Below are positions 5,758 to 11,152 of a stretch of DNA of 11,152 nucleotides, piece after piece. The position numbers and the translations under genes were made by a program. Numbering within the stretch: position 1 is the first letter of the stretch; the number at the start of each line of letters is the position of its first letter. Under the pieces are notes generated by a model. The model worked only from the letters and a program-made list of their open reading frames with translations, was not told the DNA's origin and did not search any database. The DNA comes from an uncultured Eubacteriales bacterium (GTDB lineage: Bacteria; Bacillota; Clostridia; Oscillospirales; Acutalibacteraceae): NCBI GenBank assembly GCA_948933715.1, contig CAQZPH010000027.1:1-11152 (forward strand), written 5' to 3'.

Positions 5758-7467
5758 TTAATACTTTTCTAAGTACGGTTCTAAATGAACATATACATTT
5801 TTCCACGTACCTATAGGATTTACTGGCATCTTACTCATATATCGCTGTGCATTTGTATATACTGCCTTATTATTTTCAGTCTGTAATACTTCCATTTCGA
5901 CTTGATTTGCGATCGCAAGTAATCTACCAAAAAGATATCCTCTATCATTTAATTTATCATTTAAAACTGACGTAAGTTCTGAATCGTTTGCTTTAAACAA
6001 TGAAGCCGTAGTCTCTAGAACTGTATTCCAACTTATTTTCTTCTGATCACTATCCAGATCAAAATTTAGAGGTCTAATTGCTCGATTATAAAGTGGCATT
6101 AGTATACTAGTAGGTACATGCTGTGAGCCTAAAATCAATTCTGATAATTCTGAAACTGTATTTTTTAATAAATCCTCTTTAACATGTTCTCCCCGCACCA
6201 TTCGTGCGATTTGCCACAAGTTTTTATTTTTAAAACGGTATTTACTTGTAAGATGATCAATATATGTTTTACTATACCAATTGTTTAACTTGTCAATATA
6301 TGACTTTAAATCAATTGTTTGATAATATACAATATCAATTCGACCTGGGGTTGATGTATCAAGTTCAAGAATATGAACTAAATCATCAAGATTGGTATTT
6401 TTTTCTTTTAACAAAACGTCTTTAATTTTATAGGTTAACAAATTTACACGATCGCTATTACTTAGTTCTATTTGTTCTTGAATAGCCGCAAGAAGTTCAT
6501 TATCAAATCCCATAGTATCCAAATTTTCTCTTGCGCCCCAGCTCAAATAATAACGTCCGCCAATTGAAAAATTATCCTTTTCAATCATCCATCTTAGAGC
6601 CAGATTAGCTTTCTGCGAATTTTCATAGCTTATAGTTGCCGCTTCATTTGCATTTAAAAATCGACCTCGAAAAGTATAATTAGTAGTATCATTAGCAGAA
6701 ATTAATTTAGCATTGCTTTCTGCCGGCAAAATACCTTTAGGATGTATTTGAGTAAGTGCTTGTTTAGTCTTACCTGTCACATAATCAATACCCTTATCCT
6801 CTTTTTCTAAGAGAGAATTATAATATTCTATCCAGGCATCAAACATTTTTTTATCGTTCCACCGCGGAAAATCCCTAACGCCACGAATATTAAATCGGAC
6901 AAAGCTATCAGTCGGATTACCTGTAGCCTCTTTATAAGCCCGAGGTTTATCTGCTCCTTTCCATGTCTTAGGGATACTTGAAAAATCAGTTTTTTCTCCA
7001 AAAAGACCTACTTCACACAAATTATGCAAGATTTCTGAATGACTTACATATCGATAGATCGCATTAATTTCTGTTTTTACATCTTCATCACAATGTTTAT
7101 TGACATATTCAGTAAATTCTTTTAATTGCGTAACATACTCATTATAAAATGTCTGATCCTTCTTTTTTTTACTCCAAAGATAGTAATCTGAAGCAATATA
7201 TTTCAATTTATCATCCACTGGCATCGGACACATTCCACTTGTTCGGGCAGCCGATTGGACTGTGGTAGGAACAATTGTCTTAGCATCATTTTTGTCAATT
7301 ACTTCCGCGCCTAAAAAGTTTCCATTTTTATCTAAGTTGATTTGAAATAATATTTTTACCTTAGTATGTGATATTGGTAATAATGCAGCCGAAGTATTAT
7401 CATCTTCTTTTCCAATTTGACTAACATTATCATTATATATATCAACTAATTCACTAAAAAGGCTCAT
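5758..7467 (-). CDS. cas8c: Cascade large subunit Cas8c (Csd1), C-terminally shortened
   Basis: Cas8c binds the PAM, the crRNA 5' side and the displaced strand in I-C Cascade. Typical Csd1 traits are the SAARTSGMCPMPVDDKLKYI segment near 71-91, FVRFNIRG near 190, and the C-terminal Cas11-like region with DRGYLFGRLLAIA (about 508-520), RYMSKMPVNPIGTWK and YVHLEPYL. Csd1 proteins normally end about 45 residues later in a FLLGYYHQR-like motif. Here a TAA follows YLEKY at residue 569, and the missing segment is encoded in frame beyond the stop. Readthrough would give about 874 codons, far longer than the usual 570-620. The ATG overlaps the cas5 stop (TAATG), with GGGAG ten bases upstream. I see no convincing internal ATG/GTG start with an SD before the Cas11-like region; TTG at residue 490 is the best, but weak. 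Confidence 0.93.
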   Translation of the reverse strand: MSLFSELVDIYNDNVSQIGKEDDNTSAALLPISHTKVKILFQINLDKNGNFLGAEVIDKNDAKTIVPTTVQSAARTSGMCPMPVDDKLKYIASDYYLWSKKKKDQTFYNEYVTQLKEFTEYVNKHCDEDVKTEINAIYRYVSHSEILHNLCEVGLFGEKTDFSSIPKTWKGADKPRAYKEATGNPTDSFVRFNIRGVRDFPRWNDKKMFDAWIEYYNSLLEKEDKGIDYVTGKTKQALTQIHPKGILPAESNAKLISANDTTNYTFRGRFLNANEAATISYENSQKANLALRWMIEKDNFSIGGRYYLSWGARENLDTMGFDNELLAAIQEQIELSNSDRVNLLTYKIKDVLLKEKNTNLDDLVHILELDTSTPGRIDIVYYQTIDLKSYIDKLNNWYSKTYIDHLTSKYRFKNKNLWQIARMVRGEHVKEDLLKNTVSELSELILGSQHVPTSILMPLYNRAIRPLNFDLDSDQKKISWNTVLETTASLFKANDSELTSVLNDKLNDRGYLFGRLLAIANQVEMEVLQTENNKAVYTNAQRYMSKMPVNPIGTWKNVYVHLEPYLEKY

Positions 7468-8210
7468 TAATTATCATCTCCCAATAGATCGGCATATACT
7501 TCATCAACATTTTGTAAATTACTATTATCGAATTTTTTAGCTTCTAATTCATGCAAATCTTTATGGATTTTGCATTCCTCCGGCCTGATAAAATCAACTA
7601 TACCTTCATGCATAATAGGATGCCATAGTCGTACCTTTAGTTTCTTGTCTCCCGTTTCATCTGGATAATCAAATCCATGGAGCATAGTACCAAATATTCG
7701 ATCGTCTTTTTGAGTATCATAATAACTAGAACCTTCTCCAAATTTACATGGTTCAACATACGCTTGGCATTCTCTAGTTCCTAAGAAAATATCTCTTCTC
7801 CCCCCTCTTTCAATACAACGTTGCATAATTGCATAGTGTTTCTTTATATTCCGATCTTTGGCTAAGTCTGGTCTGTTCATATTAAATTCAAAATGTGCTT
7901 GTATTTGATATTCAACATTCCGCAAATAAGTATATCTGGCAAGGTCAGCTTTTTTACTATCATTATACTTAAACAACCTGATATCTTTTGTTTCAATTGA
8001 TATTGGATTCATAATTCTTACTCTATCAATATAAATGATAATTGTTGGTTTCCAATATATGCTCTCTGTGATTCCCTTAAGAGCTTGATATGTTGGAATT
8101 GAGTATGTAAACTTCTCACCACTCAATTTCATAATTGGATCTGTAAATAAAGCCCAATCACCTGTTACTTTATAACAAAAAGCTGGTGATTTTATTAATT
8201 TAGTATTCAT
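7467..8210 (-). CDS. cas5: Cas5c, pre-crRNA-processing endoribonuclease (type I-C)
   Basis: In type I-C, which lacks Cas6, Cas5 cuts the array transcript within each repeat and then caps the crRNA 5' handle in Cascade. The 247-aa length is normal. Segments GDWALFTDPIMKLSGEKFTY (7 to 36 region), PTYQALKGITESIYWKPT, AHFEFNMNRPDLAKDRN and ERGGRRDIFLGTREC are characteristic. The catalytic residues described for Bacillus halodurans Cas5d (Tyr46, Lys116, His117) correspond to Tyr52 in SIYW, Lys124 and His125 in KKHY, all retained. A good ribosome site, AGGAG, lies seven bases before the ATG and just after the cas3 stop. The palindromic repeats of the local array are suitable substrates. Intact. Confidence 0.96.
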   Translation of the reverse strand: MNTKLIKSPAFCYKVTGDWALFTDPIMKLSGEKFTYSIPTYQALKGITESIYWKPTIIIYIDRVRIMNPISIETKDIRLFKYNDSKKADLARYTYLRNVEYQIQAHFEFNMNRPDLAKDRNIKKHYAIMQRCIERGGRRDIFLGTRECQAYVEPCKFGEGSSYYDTQKDDRIFGTMLHGFDYPDETGDKKLKVRLWHPIMHEGIVDFIRPEECKIHKDLHELEAKKFDNSNLQNVDEVYADLLGDDN

Positions 8211-8222
8211 TGCCTCTCCTAA

Positions 8223-10730
8223 TTAAAAAATTTCTAACTCCGTTTCAGTGTCTACTGCCCCAGTCAATCGTTTATAGAATTCAGATCTAAATGCAAATAT
8301 TTGTGTATTTCCTACATTATCGGGATTTAATTGATAAATATTGCCAGCTCTAAACCAATTTTCGAATTTTTCTTTATATACATTCACTATAAATGGCTGC
8401 GCTTTCTTTAGCAACGCAATTAAATCACCTAATGAATAAATTTGCCCATTTAATGCTGAAATTATTTCTGAGCCCTTTGTTCCATCCATTTCATCATATG
8501 GAGCAAGAACAGAAATTTGATCATCTGAAATTACTTCAAAATGTTTTGCAATAGTTTCACATCCACTATATTGGTGAATTAATAATTTTTTAGACTTAGT
8601 TTGTTGTTGGCTTAGATATTTTGGCACCTGAGCAAGTCCACTTATGAAGCTGTCCAAATTCGTTGAATTATCTATAGGATATTTTTCCCGATCAGCGTTT
8701 TGAATATAAAATTGCTCAAAATATTTTTTAATAATTTTCGGTTCCATTAATTGATCAGCATTGTATTTACTTAACAGATTATCAATTGTAATTCTTTTTC
8801 CACTTTTGATATCTGGTAATGAACTTAATTTTTCATCCTTATTATTTATCAAATATACATATCCAATCTCATCTTTTCCATTTCGATTGCACCGCCCAGC
8901 TGCCTGAATAATAGAATCAACTCCTGAAACTGATCTGTAGACAGCCTCAAAACTTGCGTCAACTCCTGCTTCTATCAGTGGGGTTGATATACAAATAACT
9001 CTTTCATTTCTTTGTACTTTTCTCAAAATCTCATTAATTCTATTTTTGCGATGGGCAGAACACATTTCTGTACTCAAATAGTATAAGTGAATATTACTAG
9101 CCGCTTCTCTGATTAAATTATTTAATGCTTGATACACTCCATAAGTAGCTTTTATTGTGTTAAAAATACCTAGGATTGATTTAACTGACTGCATATTATC
9201 AAAAATCATCTTAGCAATCTGCTCGTTATTGACTATTAAATCTTGTCTATTTTTTCTTTTTGTTTTATCTATCAACTTAACACGCTTAAAAGATTTTACT
9301 TTTCTATTAAGATCCTTAATAATCTCAGAGTTATCATCAAGCTGAATTTCATCATTAATTTTATTTAATGCTGGCTGAGTAGCTGTACATAATACAATGT
9401 CTGATCTTCCAACTTGTTTTAAGAAAACAATAGCATCCGTAAACATGTTTAAGCATTTTGTAGGTACCTTTTGAGCCTCGTCAAATATGATTACCGAATT
9501 GCATAAATTATGGAATCTCCGTCGATTAGTGGTTCTAGAAGCAAAAATAGCGTTTAAAAACTGAACCATAGTTGTAAAGATTATTGGGGAGTCCCAACTA
9601 TCTTCAGCTAGATCTAAACTATTATTCTTTTCATTATTAGCTTGTGGGCTATTTTCATTAGAAACATTGCTGTGGAATTCAAGAATATTACGCGTATCTT
9701 TATCTGATCCATTTAATTTTTCCCTAATAACTCTAGCATTTTGCTCGATTATAGTTATATAAGGTAAAACGTAGATTATGTGTTGTTTATTATAGATAAC
9801 ACTATGCTTTAATGCATATCTCATAGATGCCAAAGTCTTTCCGGATCCAGTAGGTGCTGAAAGAGTATAGACATCACTATCTTGTTCTGCAGCATTATCA
9901 CATTCTTTTGATATCTCTGCTCGTAGCTTATCAATTGGATTGGTACTATCTCCATTCATTTTATTAATCTCTGTTACTAAATTGTTGTAATATTTTTTAA
10001 AAATAGAATGGTTATCAATTTTGTAAGGATGATTTCCTGTTTGAAATGCCGTAGTATCTACTCTATCAGCATCCAATAAGCAAGAATAAACAAAGATAGT
10101 TAAAAATGTTTTTAGTTTGTATTTGTTTATTTTATGGATAGATTGCGCAAATGTTTTTATTATTCTTCGATATTCATTTATAGCTTTTTGCACATATTCA
10201 TCTAATTCTTTTTTAGACACAACTTTGTTATAAAAGAGCTTCGTGATATCCCCTAATTGATTGCATTTATTTTCATCTTTATTAAAGGCTTCTATTCTCG
10301 ATAAAAACGGACTTTCTATCTCTTTACTAATAAAGTCTTTTAGCCCATTTTTGTTATGGTGAGAAAAAATCGAATTTTCGATGATTTCTCCAAATTCAAG
10401 CACTTCTACTTTTTCTGACTCTACTGACAAATTGGAAATATAATGATGGAGGTACTTCGAGATAAACATTCCTCCAAAAGTAGAATGATCTACACTCCCC
10501 CGCTTCGAATCATCATTATGTCTAATATATTGTTGATATTCTGGCGAAAATTTACCCACGTCGTGTAATAGAGCGGCTAACCCTGTAATATGTGAAATAG
10601 ATAGGTCTGCTCCATATTGCTCAGCTAGTTTTTGGGAATTGAGAAGGTGATCTCTTAATGTTTGAATTTCAATAAGAGCACCATTATTATCGTACTTCGT
10701 ATGCCCCCAATATTTGTCATCAAAATCCAT
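8223..10730 (-). CDS. cas3: Cas3 HD nuclease-helicase (type I-C)
   Basis: Cas3 is recruited by target-bound Cascade, nicks the displaced strand and degrades DNA while translocating 3' to 5'. The N-terminal HD domain shows His28, His56-Asp57 with Lys60 (LLHDVGK), Asp81-His82 and SHHN at 123-126. The SF2 helicase part has Walker A PTGSGKT (293-299), the DEAQ box (417-420), motif III CTATQP (448-453), STPLIEAGVD (582-591) and QAAGRCNR (609-616). The 835-aa length is a little above the usual I-C size. No frameshift or missing motif is seen. It is the first gene of the operon; AGAAAG lies ten bases before the ATG, and AGGA abuts it. The promoter with an SOS-like operator is just upstream. Confidence 0.97.
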   Translation of the reverse strand: MDFDDKYWGHTKYDNNGALIEIQTLRDHLLNSQKLAEQYGADLSISHITGLAALLHDVGKFSPEYQQYIRHNDDSKRGSVDHSTFGGMFISKYLHHYISNLSVESEKVEVLEFGEIIENSIFSHHNKNGLKDFISKEIESPFLSRIEAFNKDENKCNQLGDITKLFYNKVVSKKELDEYVQKAINEYRRIIKTFAQSIHKINKYKLKTFLTIFVYSCLLDADRVDTTAFQTGNHPYKIDNHSIFKKYYNNLVTEINKMNGDSTNPIDKLRAEISKECDNAAEQDSDVYTLSAPTGSGKTLASMRYALKHSVIYNKQHIIYVLPYITIIEQNARVIREKLNGSDKDTRNILEFHSNVSNENSPQANNEKNNSLDLAEDSWDSPIIFTTMVQFLNAIFASRTTNRRRFHNLCNSVIIFDEAQKVPTKCLNMFTDAIVFLKQVGRSDIVLCTATQPALNKINDEIQLDDNSEIIKDLNRKVKSFKRVKLIDKTKRKNRQDLIVNNEQIAKMIFDNMQSVKSILGIFNTIKATYGVYQALNNLIREAASNIHLYYLSTEMCSAHRKNRINEILRKVQRNERVICISTPLIEAGVDASFEAVYRSVSGVDSIIQAAGRCNRNGKDEIGYVYLINNKDEKLSSLPDIKSGKRITIDNLLSKYNADQLMEPKIIKKYFEQFYIQNADREKYPIDNSTNLDSFISGLAQVPKYLSQQQTKSKKLLIHQYSGCETIAKHFEVISDDQISVLAPYDEMDGTKGSEIISALNGQIYSLGDLIALLKKAQPFIVNVYKEKFENWFRAGNIYQLNPDNVGNTQIFAFRSEFYKRLTGAVDTETELEIF

Positions 10731-10758
10731 TCCTATACTTCTTTCTGTATAATTAATA

Positions 10759-10787
10759 ATTATATCCTCTTTCGAACATATGTTCTA
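10759..10787 (-). promoter_or_regulatory. Predicted cas operon promoter
   Basis: On the minus strand a perfect TATAAT -10 box lies at 10764-10759, 17 bp from a weak -35 TAGAAC (10787-10782). The start would be near 10752, giving a short leader of about 20 bases before the cas3 ATG. Every cas gene downstream overlaps or lies within about 50 bp of the next, so one transcript could cover the whole operon. Confidence 0.6.
10773..10786. promoter_or_regulatory. Candidate LexA/DinR SOS box
   Basis: The plus strand reads CGAACATATGTTCT. The Bacillus DinR/LexA consensus CGAAC-RNRY-GTTYC is matched at 13 of 14 positions, failing only the last. The 12-bp core GAACATATGTTC is a perfect palindrome. It overlaps the -35 and spacer of the predicted cas3 promoter, where a bound repressor would block RNA polymerase. 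The inference is DNA-damage-dependent control of the cas operon; the repressor gene is not in the window. Confidence 0.6.
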
Positions 10788-11152
10788 AAATTACTTTATC
10801 ATAATTTATTTTTATGTAAATACTTATACATAAATTATTGGCTTATTTTTTAATACTATCTATCTCTTGTCTATAATTATCAGCTTAATTAATAAGCTAT
10901 AATAAAAACGCATGACAGATAATATCTTTTTAATCTTTAAATAAATTTATATCCTATATGTTTATGCAATATTATTGATCTAACAAAGCAAATAAGCTTC
11001 ATATAACGTGGATTTTTTAAGGTTAACAGGAAACCATGTACCTTTTGCTACTCATAACAATATCATAATATATTCATCATCAGTACAAAATAAAAGCCTC
11101 GCTGATTGTAAAATTAAATTGAACACTTGATAAAAAATAAAAAGTCCATTCG
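10788..11152. other. AT-rich intergenic DNA, no gene seen
   Basis: No coding frame of credible length or composition occurs on either strand. A small hairpin (AGCTTA/TAAGCT at 10882-10898) lacks a T tract on either side and does not look like a terminator. From about 11107 the sequence TGTAAAATTAAATTGAACAC begins a stretch that may resemble the end of an insertion sequence, but the window stops before it can be judged. Confidence 0.5.

Noticed and set aside
5713..5760. Programmed stop-codon readthrough joining Cas8c and the downstream ORF
   Set aside because: TAA followed by TAT is not a known readthrough context, and no downstream pseudoknot is evident; kept only as a minor alternative.
9157..9345. 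Plus-strand open frame inside cas3
   Set aside because: It is antisense to the conserved helicase region and shows no independent coding sign.
10662..10853. Plus-strand frame across the cas3 start and promoter
   Set aside because: It is hydrophobic, low-complexity translation of AT-rich promoter DNA and antisense cas3; no ribosome site or family match.
10882..10898. Hairpin AGCTTA-ATTAA-TAAGCT as a terminator
   Set aside because: Only six AT-rich pairs and no T tract on either strand.

Overview
The window is about one third G+C and holds a complete type I-C CRISPR-Cas locus plus one housekeeping protease gene, all on the minus strand. The low G+C, the HtpX type, a Gram-positive SOS-box-like operator and a relict array with the type I-E repeat typical of lactobacilli suggest a low-GC Firmicute, most likely Lactobacillaceae. 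This is inferred from sequence style; no marker gene was checked.

Layout, left to right. Positions 1-615 hold no convincing protein gene. They contain a tRNA-like stretch ending in a strong minus-strand terminator, and two degraded 28-nt type I-E-like repeats separated by exactly 33 nt. At 616-1533 is htpX, followed by its own terminator. At 1672-1837 is a very short type I-C array (three 32-nt repeats, two spacers) with its AT-rich leader at 1838-2002. From 2003 to 10730 the cas operon reads right to left in the canonical I-C order cas3-cas5-cas8c-cas7-cas4-cas1-cas2, with overlapping or nearly touching genes. The right edge carries the operon promoter and about 350 bp of AT-rich DNA without a gene.

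How the parts work together. Cas1, Cas2 and Cas4 would acquire spacers at the leader-proximal repeat. Cas5 (the I-C Cas6 substitute) would cut the array transcript. Cas5, Cas8c, Cas7 and Cas11-like subunits would form Cascade, and Cas3 would degrade the bound DNA.

Three things are unusual. (1) cas8c is followed by a second ORF in the same frame, separated only by one TAA. Reading through gives a continuous cas8c-like product of about 874 codons whose C-terminal Cas11-like module occurs three times in tandem. This matches the number of such modules in a known I-C Cascade (one on Cas8c plus two free Cas11c). (2) Cas4 keeps its nuclease residues but has lost all four iron-sulfur cysteines. (3) A near-perfect LexA/DinR SOS box overlaps the predicted cas promoter. 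In addition, the leader-proximal spacer encodes, in frame, the ParA signature KGGVGKTT, so its target is probably a plasmid partition gene.
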